DNA of 64,000 bases from Luteibacter aegosomatissinici (lineage in GTDB: Bacteria; Pseudomonadota; Gammaproteobacteria; Xanthomonadales; Rhodanobacteraceae): the NCBI RefSeq assembly GCF_023078495.1, contig NZ_CP095742.1, positions 3,224,001-3,288,000 of the forward strand. The letters run 5' to 3'. The notes under the pieces were generated by a model. That model ran no database searches. It had not been told where the DNA came from and saw only the letters and a program-made list of their open reading frames with translations. The position numbers and the translations under genes are program-made. Below, piece by piece: positions 28,506 to 36,516 of the stretch. How positions within the stretch are numbered: position 1 is the stretch's first letter; every line of letters begins with the position of its first letter.

Positions 28506-29336
28506 ATGAACGCCTCGCCGGAAGACCGCTGGAACGAACGGCTGGCCGCCGCAGCCACGCTGCTTGGCGCGCGGCTGGATTCACCACCCAGCCTCGATGA
28601 ACTCGCCGCAGCGGCCTGCATCTCGTCCTTTCATTTCCACCGGGCCTGGCGTGCGCTCACTGGCGAAACCGTCGGCGAAACGATTGCCCGGCTGCGGATC
28701 GAAGCCTCGCAGGGCCACCTCCGAGCCGCGGGTGCGAGCGTCACCACCGCTGCCATGGATACGGGCTTCGCCACGCCCCAGGCGTTCGCCCGCGCCTTTC
28801 GCCGGCAAACCGGGGTAAGCCCCAGTGCCTTTATCGCGGGCGCGGCCATCGAAAACCGCCCTTTGCCTGATACCGAGGTGCGCGTGGTCCTACGCGAGCC
28901 GCTGGAGGTGGTGGCCTTACGACGCAATGGTAACGACTACGTCGCCGTGGCCGAGGCGTATGGGCGGCTTTTCACCTGGGCTGGTGCGGCCGATCTCATG
29001 GGACAGTTCGCAGGCATTTATGGCATAGCACTCGATGACGTCGAGAGCGTGGACCATGCACGCTTCGATGCCTGCGTGGCCCTCGGGCCGGTCGACCCGG
29101 CCGCCGGGTTTGCGCGGGTCGTGCTCCCTGGCGGCCCCTACCTCGCGTTCACCTACCGTGGCGACTACGCGGGCATACCTTTGGCCGAAGCGGGACTCAT
29201 GGCCAGTGCGCTGCTCGATTTCGACGCACAACTCGCCGATGCGCCCATGCTTCATCGCTATCTGAACGATCCGGACGAAACACCCGTGGACGAACTGCTT
29301 ACCGAGCTGTTGCTTCCGCTTGCCAGCGGCAAATAG
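28506..29336 (+). CDS. AraC-family regulator with GyrI-like effector domain
   Basis: 276 residues. Residues about 10-105 form an AraC double helix-turn-helix (SLDELAAAACISSFHFHRAW; AAMDTGFATPQAFARAFRRQ). Residues about 120-275 form a GyrI-like small-molecule-binding domain (EVRVVLREPLEVVALRRNG; PGGPYLAFTYRGDYAGI), as in Rob or BmrR-like sensors. The gene is convergent with the similar minus-strand regulator and overlaps it by 79 bp. Both end in the peptide PLASG. The effector is unknown. Confidence 0.9.
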   Translation: MNASPEDRWNERLAAAATLLGARLDSPPSLDELAAAACISSFHFHRAWRALTGETVGETIARLRIEASQGHLRAAGASVTTAAMDTGFATPQAFARAFRRQTGVSPSAFIAGAAIENRPLPDTEVRVVLREPLEVVALRRNGNDYVAVAEAYGRLFTWAGAADLMGQFAGIYGIALDDVESVDHARFDACVALGPVDPAAGFARVVLPGGPYLAFTYRGDYAGIPLAEAGLMASALLDFDAQLADAPMLHRYLNDPDETPVDELLTELLLPLASGK

Positions 29337-30178
29337 ATGTCCGTGATGGCTTCGTGTTCGGGCACATCCGGAAAGAACGCGACGCGCTGGAAGAACAACG
29401 GCGCGTCGCGCGGCGTTTCGCCAGTGTTGCTTAACCACTCGCCGTAAAGGAAACGAACGCTGTCGGCCAGCTGTGCATCGGAACCTATGTGGCGCAACAC
29501 AGCGCACCGGCCGCCGGCGATGCGTGCGGCGGCCACGCCGGCGTCGTTCGGCGCCACATCGGCACAACTGCAGCAGATATCCATCCGGTACGTTTCGGGT
29601 GGTGTTTCATCAGGATCGTGGTAAACGAGGTTCCATGTCGCCGCCTTCGCCGGCGGCAGCGCATGGGCACGACGCCACGCGATAAAGCGACGGACGGTTT
29701 CACCGATCCGCTCCGGCGGTCCAATATGTGCAAGGCATGCCACCGATGTTTCAGGGAAGTCCACGATCCGAACATCGGCCTGCGAGTGTGCCATGGGCAT
29801 GTGAAACCTCCTCACTTCATCCAGGTCCTGCCAGGCGCGCGCCCAGCGCGCCCAGTCGGGTTGTTCACGGAAGGCCGAGGGCGATTGCCCAATGCGCTGG
29901 CGAAAGGCTCGCGAGAAGCCCTCAGGACTTTCATAGCCCGCGTCGAGTGCCATGGCCATGATCGATACATCGGGCCGGAAGGCCGCCTGCCATGCCGCCC
30001 GCTTGAACCGCGATAGCTGCACATAGCGGTGCACCTCCATCCCCGTCACCGCGGAGAAGCGGCGGTGAAAGTGATACGGCGAATAGGCCGCTTGTGCAGC
30101 CAATGTGTCCAGCGACAGGTCCCCGTCGAGGTGGCTATCGATGTAGGCGAGCACGCTGCGGAAACGGTTTTCAGTCAT
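29258..30178 (-). CDS. AraC-family regulator with GyrI-like effector domain
   Basis: 306 residues from ATG 30178 (MTENRFRSVLAYIDSHLDGD). The AraC domain is N-terminal (SLDTLAAQAAYSPYHFHRRF; SIMAMALDAGYESPEGFSRA) and the GyrI-like domain spans about 125-290 (ADVRIVDFPETSVACLAHIG; VPEHEAITDIYLPLASG). The family normally ends near IYLPL; here a Ser/Gly-rich tail (SNSSVSSSSTGVSSGSFR) continues. The tail is encoded by the strand opposite the C-terminus of the convergent regulator. Same domain order as its neighbour but low sequence similarity, so an old duplication or independent arrival. Confidence 0.9.
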   Translation of the reverse strand: MTENRFRSVLAYIDSHLDGDLSLDTLAAQAAYSPYHFHRRFSAVTGMEVHRYVQLSRFKRAAWQAAFRPDVSIMAMALDAGYESPEGFSRAFRQRIGQSPSAFREQPDWARWARAWQDLDEVRRFHMPMAHSQADVRIVDFPETSVACLAHIGPPERIGETVRRFIAWRRAHALPPAKAATWNLVYHDPDETPPETYRMDICCSCADVAPNDAGVAAARIAGGRCAVLRHIGSDAQLADSVRFLYGEWLSNTGETPRDAPLFFQRVAFFPDVPEHEAITDIYLPLASGSNSSVSSSSTGVSSGSFR

Positions 30179-30277
30179 GGATGAAGCGTACCGGACGCTC
30201 GACCACAGCACCTGACGGATCTTGCCGCGTTAGTCCGTACCGTTTTCGCGAGGGGACCCGGCTATGGTCTGCGAGCC

Positions 30278-30295
30278 GCCCGCATCAATGCGGGC
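30278..30295. other. stem-loop downstream of the transglutaminase gene
   Basis: GCCCGCA-TCAA-TGCGGGC is a 7-bp GC-rich stem in the 220-bp gap between the AraC gene start and the transglutaminase stop. On the plus strand it is followed by CTTTCC. It could be a weak terminator; no gene reads into it from the plus side. Confidence 0.4.
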
Positions 30296-30401
30296 CTTTC
30301 CGAAACAAGCCGAACATCCGTATCTCCCCCTGACACACGACCACGCCTGTCGTGAAACGGAGCATGGCGATCCTATGTCCGTTTCACAGGATGTGTACGA
30401 G

Positions 30402-31925
30402 CTACCGCCGGGCCGGCGCCGTTGGCGTGGATATCGGCATCCTCGGCTCCGGCTGGAAATTGCCCGGTCGTGCCGACTCAGGCGGCATGTCCATCAGCTG
30501 CGCCGTGGGTGTGGCACGTTCGATATGGATCGAACCCAGGGAGGCCATCGCTTCAAAGAAGTGCCAGGGCGCGCCATCGCCCACTCCCAGCGCAATGTGC
30601 GTGGCGTCATAGCGCCCTTGCGCCGAATCGAAGCTCACCCAGCGGCCGTTGATCCATGCTTGTGTCCACGCGTGCGGAATGAACACACGGTTCGCTCCGG
30701 CGAAGCGATCAACATACACGAGCCCCGTCACGACACGGGCCGGGATACCCAGCGAACGTGCGAACGCTGTCAGCAATACAGCGTGCTCCGTGCAGTCGCC
30801 CTTCTTGCTCTGCAGCGTGTCCAGCGCCGAGGCATAGCCAATATCCATGCCCTTCGTGTCGATGGCATCGGTAAGGTAAGCACGCAGCCGGCGCATGCGC
30901 GCCATATCAGACGACGCGCTGCCCACGATGGCTTCGGCCGCATCGCGTATGGCCGGTGCGTCGGATTGCACCCAGGGGTTGGCCTCGGTGTCCTCCTTCG
31001 TCGGCCCCGGCTCGTCGCCGTGTGGCATGGGCCTGCCGACATCCAACTGATAGACGCCTGCACTGATGTCGCTCACCCGCTGCTCGTCAGTCTCTACGAA
31101 CGGGTTCGGATGATTGCCTTGCACGGAGATGCGATAGCGAATTGGCGCAACCCGGATGGCGCCCGGAAGCAGGCGTGGCGAAGGTGACATGGCGCTACGC
31201 AGCACATCGACATCCTGGTCGGGTGCGGAGGCGCACGCTTCGTCGCATACAGCCATCTCGATACGGTACGCCAACATGGGTGCGACCGATCGGCGGATCT
31301 CGCCGCGGTCGTTCACCCAGATTTCGGTCCACTGTGACCCGCCCGACCCTGCCAGGGCCTCACGCAGGTGATGCAACCGCTCCTGGCCGCCAGGAAGGTC
31401 AACCATTTCGTCGCCGACCACCGAAACATCCAGGTTCGCGACCTGCTGCTTTTCAGGCTGGAACGTGCGAAGGCTGTAGTGGGTGCCGGCCGTGAAACCT
31501 TGCCTTACGATCGCGAGCCGCTGCCCCTCGGGCAGTGTCGCTCCCTCGGGCCATTGCATCAGCGTGACCTTGGTCTGGCCGGCGACCGCACTGGAAAGCT
31601 GGAACACCCCCGGGCCATGCGACTCTGCATCAACCTGTACAACATCGGCGCCCTGCCCCGATGCAGTCGAAAACGATACGGGCAGGCCGTCCGCTGTTTC
31701 GACAATGCGCGCGGTGCTGTGCGTGACAAGTGGCGTCTTGAAGCGCGCCATGCGCAGGTCGAGCGATTGTGTCGTCACCACCTGCCCCGCCTGCTCGTCG
31801 CGCTGGATGTGCACCTTGCCCACCTTTTGCCCGTCGAGCATGACGGTCATCCACGTACTGCTCGCCATAGCCGGGATCGACACGAGGCTGAGCGAGGCGA
31901 ATGCGAGAAACGGCCTTAGACGCAT
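30402..31925 (-). CDS. periplasmic transglutaminase-like protein
   Basis: 507 residues from ATG 31925. Residues 1-22 are a signal peptide (MRLRPFLAFASLSLVSIPAM, then AS). A long N-terminal domain of unknown function begins with TWMTVMLDGQKVGKVHIQRD. The C-terminal transglutaminase-like (papain-fold) domain has the full triad: C378 (KKGDCTEHAVLL), H418 (IPHAWTQAW) and D433 (SFDSAQG). Such proteins can be peptidases or cross-linking enzymes in the envelope; the substrate is unknown. The upstream neighbour is a decayed paralogue with the same N- and C-terminal sequences, showing a tandem duplication. Confidence 0.85.
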   Translation of the reverse strand: MRLRPFLAFASLSLVSIPAMASSTWMTVMLDGQKVGKVHIQRDEQAGQVVTTQSLDLRMARFKTPLVTHSTARIVETADGLPVSFSTASGQGADVVQVDAESHGPGVFQLSSAVAGQTKVTLMQWPEGATLPEGQRLAIVRQGFTAGTHYSLRTFQPEKQQVANLDVSVVGDEMVDLPGGQERLHHLREALAGSGGSQWTEIWVNDRGEIRRSVAPMLAYRIEMAVCDEACASAPDQDVDVLRSAMSPSPRLLPGAIRVAPIRYRISVQGNHPNPFVETDEQRVSDISAGVYQLDVGRPMPHGDEPGPTKEDTEANPWVQSDAPAIRDAAEAIVGSASSDMARMRRLRAYLTDAIDTKGMDIGYASALDTLQSKKGDCTEHAVLLTAFARSLGIPARVVTGLVYVDRFAGANRVFIPHAWTQAWINGRWVSFDSAQGRYDATHIALGVGDGAPWHFFEAMASLGSIHIERATPTAQLMDMPPESARPGNFQPEPRMPISTPTAPARR

Positions 31926-32025
31926 GAGAATCCTTTCAGCGTTGGAATACTCCATAAACCGCATGGTGCGCTGCGGAGTCAAGCCAAATGCGCGTACATG
32001 ACAAGGAATTTAACCATGGCCCCTG

Positions 32026-32735
32026 CTAGCTTCCGGCCTTTGACGAGTGAACCAGATCGGTAAGCGCGCGACGCACGTAGTCGGGCCGTACGGTGGATGG
32101 CAGTGGAGTTGCTTGACCGTCGGCGCGCGATTCGGCGGCCCGGATCGCGATAGCACCCAGTGTTGCGGTCGAGGCGAAGAATCGCCATGGGTCGCCATCA
32201 CCCGCTGCAAGGGCGATATGTGTGGTGTCGTAGACGCCTTGCGCCGAGTCAAAACTAACCCAGTACCCATCGAGCCACGCCTGCACCCACGCGTGCGGGA
32301 CGAATACATGATCCACCCCGCCGAAACGGTCGTTGTAGACGAGGCCGGTAACGACGCGAGTGGGAATACCAAGCGAACGCGCCAATGCGGCGAGGAGTAC
32401 GGCATGTTCGGTGCAGTCGCCGCGTCGGCTTCGCATCGTCTCCAATGCCGGTGCGGGCGCCCTGGCCGCCGCTGGATGAAAAGCCTTGAGGCACCCCCGT
32501 GGCAGACTCAGCCGCGCTCACACGGGTGTGGATGATCATGGGTGTTTTCAGCCGGTTGAGCCGAAAATCCAGCGACTGCGTCGTAAGGACCTGACCGTCG
32601 TGAATATCGCGCGTAACGCGCATGTGGCCAACCTTCTGGCCATCGACCAGAACACTCATCCACGTGTCCTGAGCAGCCGCACCGAGCGGCACGAATAAGA
32701 ACCAACCCACCACCACTGCAACCGGGATACGCACG
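32026..32735 (-). pseudogene. degenerate paralogue of the transglutaminase-like gene
   Basis: The first part reads from GTG 32735 (VRIPVAVVVGWFLFVPLGAA, then DTWMSVLVDGQKVGHMRVTR) and parallels the intact copy downstream, including a GGAAGGATT ribosome-binding site. It runs to about SAAESATGVPQGFSSSGGQG near 32460. The sequence then jumps, in another frame, to METMRSRRGDCTEHAVLLAA and the C-terminal catalytic part with cysteine, histidine (VPHAWVQAW) and aspartate (SFDSAQG), ending at 32026. About 270 residues of the middle are missing and the junction is frameshifted. An isolated C-terminal fragment could only be made by internal initiation. Confidence 0.88.
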
Positions 32736-32812
32736 GGAATCCTTCCGTCGTCGGGATACCTTATAAGGCGGCCACGGCGACGGAGAGTCAAGACCACGCG
32801 CCGCACCGCGCT

Positions 32813-33217
32813 TTACCCCATGCCGACAGAGCCGGATACGAGCTGCACAAGCTCGCGCCAAATGGACGGCGCGACAGCGGTGACGACGCTGATGAGCAAC
32901 ACCATGCCCCAAAGCCGCTGCTTCCAGTCGAGGAGCTTCCTGACATCGGCCTCCATGGATTTCGCGCCAGATGTGAGGCCGGCGACATCGGCCTTGACCC
33001 CACCGACATCCACTTTCAACACGGCTACATCGACCTTGAGCTCGCCGACATCGGCTTTGAGCGCTGAGACAGCGGACTTGAGCTCGGCGATGGACGCTTC
33101 GACCGCGTCGAACCTGGCATCGAACTTGGCATCGAGCGTTGCCAGGGAAGTGCTAATGCCGAGGAGCATCTCGACGCTGACATGTCCCGGCGCCATAACG
33201 TTTGTGCGGACGACCAC
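32813..33217 (-). CDS. coiled-coil protein with C-terminal membrane anchor
   Basis: About 134 residues. The start is judged to be GTG 33217, preceded by AAGGGAG; a TTG at 33256 and an ATG at 33196 are alternatives. Residues about 45-105 are exact heptads of the form LKxDVxx (ALKADVG-ELKVDVA-VLKVDVG-GVKADVA), predicting a parallel coiled coil. A basic/aromatic stretch (LLDWKQRLW) leads into one hydrophobic segment, GMVLLISVVTAVAPSIW, near the C-terminus. Small proteins of this build occur in phages, in bacterial envelopes and as DUF1640-like proteins; no function can be assigned. It lies between the decayed transglutaminase and tRNA-fMet. Confidence 0.7.
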   Translation of the reverse strand: MVVRTNVMAPGHVSVEMLLGISTSLATLDAKFDARFDAVEASIAELKSAVSALKADVGELKVDVAVLKVDVGGVKADVAGLTSGAKSMEADVRKLLDWKQRLWGMVLLISVVTAVAPSIWRELVQLVSGSVGMG

Positions 33218-33307
33218 GAATATAGCTCCCTTGATGTAGGGGGCTACAGTAACCAAACGGCTTGGGACCCGATGTCAGCCGGCCTCGTCAATCCATGTAG
33301 GCGAACA

Positions 33308-33341
33308 AGAAAAAAGGCGCCGACCAAAGTCAGCGCCTTTT
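33308..33341 (-). terminator. terminator of tRNA-fMet
   Basis: AAAAGGCGC (33312-33320) pairs with GCGCCTTTT (33333-33341), with an inner GAC/GTC helix. On the minus strand the stem is followed by further T (TTTTTTCTTG). It starts 8 bp after the tRNA CCA end. Confidence 0.85.
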
Positions 33342-33349
33342 AGTAAAAC

Positions 33350-33426
<77 letters not shown>

Positions 33427-33438
33427 TCAGAGAAAAAA

Positions 33439-33467
33439 AGTATAGCGACGTGGCTAGATTCTTGCAA
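33439..33467 (-). promoter_or_regulatory. promoter of tRNA-fMet
   Basis: On the minus strand, TTGCAA (33467-33462) and TATACT (33444-33439) are exactly 17 bp apart. The predicted start is near 33432, a few bases before the mature tRNA. The -35 overlaps the foot of the nuoN stem-loop. Confidence 0.8.
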
Positions 33468-33503
33468 GCCCTTTCTTTCAACTTTGTGAAAAAAAGAGCT
33501 TGC
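33464..33503 (-). terminator. long stem-loop after nuoN
   Basis: GCAAGCTCTTTTTTTCA and TGAAAGAAAGGGCTTGC pair over 17 bp with two G-U pairs and a 6-nt loop on the minus strand. It begins 12 bp after the nuoN stop. No T-run follows, but the stem itself is U-rich. It probably marks the 3' end of the nuo transcript and may protect it from exonucleases. Confidence 0.65.
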
Positions 33504-33515
33504 CCGAACGCACGA

Positions 33516-34976
33516 TCAGACGCCGAAGGCCCGCTGGCACCACGCAAACAGCGGCGACCACGCGAAACCAAGCACCAGCAGTGCGATCGCGTTGATCGAC
33601 AGCACCCAACGCGAAGCCGCATCGGACGTCGCGCGTACCTCGGTACCTTCGTTCGGCTGGTCGAAGTACATGACCTTGACCACGCGCAGGTAGTAGTACA
33701 GGCCGATGATCGCAAACACCGCACCGGCAATCGCCAGCCACAGGAAGCCTGCATCCATCGCGGCCTTCAGCACAAGCAGCTTGCCGAAGAAGCCGAACAG
33801 CGGCGGCACGCCCGCCAGCGAGAACATCACCAGCAGCATCATGAAGGCGAACCAGGGCGAACGCTGGTTCAGGCCCTTCAGATCATCGATTTCCTCGCAC
33901 TCGAAGCCGGCGCGCGAGAGCACCAGGATCATGCCGAATGCGGCGGCGCTGGTGAGCGCGTAGCTGACGGCATAGAACATCGAGGCCGAGTAGCCCTCCG
34001 GACCGGCATTGACCAGGCCGACCAGCAGGTAACCCATGTGCGAGATGGTCGAATAAGCCAGCAGGCGCTTCAGGTTGGTCTGCACGATGGCGACGAGGTT
34101 ACCGATCGCCAGCGAGAGCACCGCAAGCACCGCGATCATTAGCTGCCACTGCGGGGCCAGGCCCGACGTGCCACCCGCGATATCGCCCATACCGGTGGAC
34201 AGCAGGCGGTAAGCCATGCCGAACGCCGCCAGCTTCTGCGCGGAACCGATGAAGATCGTCACCGCCGTCGGCGAACCCTGGTACACGTCCGGGATCCACA
34301 TGTGGAACGGGGCTGCACCCAGCTTGAAGCCGATACCGACGATCACGAACACCAGGCCGAACAGCAGCAGCGTGTGCCACTCCGTACCCACGATGGCGGC
34401 GTGGATAGCGTGCAGATCCAGGCTGTGCGTCGCACCGTAGATCATGGACATGCCGTACAGCAGCATGCCCGAGGCCAACGCACCCAGCACGAAGTACTTG
34501 ATGGCCGCTTCCGACGACAGGCGCGAGTCGCGGTTCAGGGCAACCAGCGCGTACGACGACAGCGTGAGCAGTTCGAGACCGAGGTACACCGTGACCAGGC
34601 TGCCGGCGGCAACGAGGAACATGATGCCGACCGTCGCGAAGATGGTGAGCGTGTAGAACTCACCGAACGGGATGGCCCGCTCCTTCAGGTACGGCTTGGC
34701 GTAGATGAAGATCACTGCCGTGATCAGCAGCGAGAAGACCTTCAGCACTTCCGAGACGCCGTCGCGGACGAACATGCCGCCGAACGCGGTGACGCTGCCA
34801 TCCGGCTGGCCGCTTACGACTAGGTAGGCACCGACCAGCAGGACCAGCACCGAGAGCCAGTGCACGGCGCCCTTCTGGCCCGGCTTGAGGAACGCATCCA
34901 GCATGAGCAGGACGCACGCCGCGACCGTGAGGTAAGCCTCGGGGAGCAGGATAAGGATGTCATTGATACCAGGCAT
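33516..34976 (-). CDS. nuoN: NADH-quinone oxidoreductase subunit N
   Basis: 486 residues. One of three antiporter-like proton-pumping membrane subunits of respiratory complex I. It has about 14 hydrophobic segments, the Mrp-antiporter signature region (SSYALVALNRDSRLSSEAAIKYF) and conserved charged residues within helices. The start is ATG 34976, 14 bp after the nuoM stop. Last gene of the nuo operon, followed by a long stem-loop. Confidence 0.97.
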   Translation of the reverse strand: MPGINDILILLPEAYLTVAACVLLMLDAFLKPGQKGAVHWLSVLVLLVGAYLVVSGQPDGSVTAFGGMFVRDGVSEVLKVFSLLITAVIFIYAKPYLKERAIPFGEFYTLTIFATVGIMFLVAAGSLVTVYLGLELLTLSSYALVALNRDSRLSSEAAIKYFVLGALASGMLLYGMSMIYGATHSLDLHAIHAAIVGTEWHTLLLFGLVFVIVGIGFKLGAAPFHMWIPDVYQGSPTAVTIFIGSAQKLAAFGMAYRLLSTGMGDIAGGTSGLAPQWQLMIAVLAVLSLAIGNLVAIVQTNLKRLLAYSTISHMGYLLVGLVNAGPEGYSASMFYAVSYALTSAAAFGMILVLSRAGFECEEIDDLKGLNQRSPWFAFMMLLVMFSLAGVPPLFGFFGKLLVLKAAMDAGFLWLAIAGAVFAIIGLYYYLRVVKVMYFDQPNEGTEVRATSDAASRWVLSINAIALLVLGFAWSPLFAWCQRAFGV

Positions 34977-34990
34977 GGACTAATTCCCGC

Positions 34991-36502
34991 TCAGACTTTC
35001 GTAATGGCCAGCTGCTCGACCAGGCGAGCGACCGACGCATCCATGAGGTGGACCAGCGGCTCCGGCCAGATACCGAAGACCAGCACGCCGGCGGCAAACG
35101 CGGAGAGCATGAAGATCTCGCGGCCGTTGACGTCGGTCAGTTCCTTCACGTGCGGGTTGGTGATGTCACCCCACAGCACGCGCTTCACCATCCACAGCGT
35201 GTAGGCCGCGCCGATGATCAGCGTGAAGGCGGCGAACAGCGCGATCCACGGGTTGGCGCTGAACGAGGCCAGGATGACCATGAATTCGCCGACGAAACCG
35301 CTGGTGCCCGGCAGGCCGCTGTTGGCCATGGCGAACAGCACGTAGAACGGCGCGAAGATCGGCATGACGTTGATGACGCCGCCGTAATCCTTGATCTGGC
35401 GCGAATGCAGGCGGTCGTACAGCACGCCGATGCAGCTGAACATGGCGCCCGAAATGAAGCCGTGCGAGATCATCTGCACCATCGCACCCTGCATGCCCAG
35501 GCGGGCAGCATCCGGGTTGTTGGCTTCACGCACCAGCATGAAGGCGATGAAGATACCCAGGGTCACGAAACCCATGTGCGCGATGGACGAGTACGCCACC
35601 AGCTTCTTCATGTCGCCCTGCACGAGGGCCACGTAACCGATGTAGCAAACCGCAATCAGCGACAGCACGATGATCAGCCACGCGTAGTGCTCGGAAGCGT
35701 CCGGCACGATCGGCAGCGAGAAGCGCAGGAAACCGTAGCCACCGATCTTCAGCATGACCGCCGCCAGCACCACCGAACCACCGGTAGGCGCTTCCACGTG
35801 GGCATCCGGCAGCCAGGTGTGCACCGGCACCATCGGGACCTTGATGGCGAAGCCCAGCAGGAAGGCGAAGAACAGCCAGCTCTGCTCGGTGAGCGTGAGC
35901 GGGACCTTGGCCATGTCGGCGATGGCAAAGCTGCCGCCGGTCTTGTGGTACAGGTAAATCAGGCCGATCAGCATGAAGATCGAGCCGAAGAACGTGTAGA
36001 TGAAGAACTTCAGCGTAGCGTACACACGGCGCGGGCCACCCCAGATACCGATGATGACGAACATCGGGATCAGCATGGCTTCGAAGAACACGTAGAACAG
36101 CAACGCATCCGTCGCGCAGAACACACCGATCATGCAGCCCTCGAGGACGAGCATGGCGGCCATGTACTGGTGCGGGCGGTTCTGGATCACTTCCCACGCG
36201 CCCACGATCACGAGGATCTGGACGAAGGTCGTGAGAATGATCAGGGCGACGGAGATACCGTCGACCGCCAGCGAGTAGTGGATACCCAGCGACGGGATCC
36301 AGTTGAAGGACTCGGTGAGCTGCATGGTGCCGGCAGCGGCATCATAAGCAGGCAGGAGGGCAAGGCTGGCGGCGAAGGTGGCAACCGCGACCAGCAGCGA
36401 GATCCAGCGGGCGAGGCCTGGGCGACCGGCGCCGGCCAGCAGCACCGGGATGGCGCCGACGACCGGGAGCCAGATCAGCAGGCTGAGCAAGTGATTCGAC
36501 AT
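34991..36502 (-). CDS. nuoM: NADH-quinone oxidoreductase subunit M
   Basis: 503 residues. Antiporter-like proton-pumping subunit of complex I in the inner membrane. About 14 transmembrane helices; the conserved lysine/glutamate stretches (FFEAMLIPMFVIIGIWGG; FAIKVPMVPVHTWLPDAHVE) are present. It is 14 bp downstream of nuoL. Confidence 0.97.
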   Translation of the reverse strand: MSNHLLSLLIWLPVVGAIPVLLAGAGRPGLARWISLLVAVATFAASLALLPAYDAAAGTMQLTESFNWIPSLGIHYSLAVDGISVALIILTTFVQILVIVGAWEVIQNRPHQYMAAMLVLEGCMIGVFCATDALLFYVFFEAMLIPMFVIIGIWGGPRRVYATLKFFIYTFFGSIFMLIGLIYLYHKTGGSFAIADMAKVPLTLTEQSWLFFAFLLGFAIKVPMVPVHTWLPDAHVEAPTGGSVVLAAVMLKIGGYGFLRFSLPIVPDASEHYAWLIIVLSLIAVCYIGYVALVQGDMKKLVAYSSIAHMGFVTLGIFIAFMLVREANNPDAARLGMQGAMVQMISHGFISGAMFSCIGVLYDRLHSRQIKDYGGVINVMPIFAPFYVLFAMANSGLPGTSGFVGEFMVILASFSANPWIALFAAFTLIIGAAYTLWMVKRVLWGDITNPHVKELTDVNGREIFMLSAFAAGVLVFGIWPEPLVHLMDASVARLVEQLAITKV

Positions 36503-36516
36503 AGAGCTCGTTTCCC

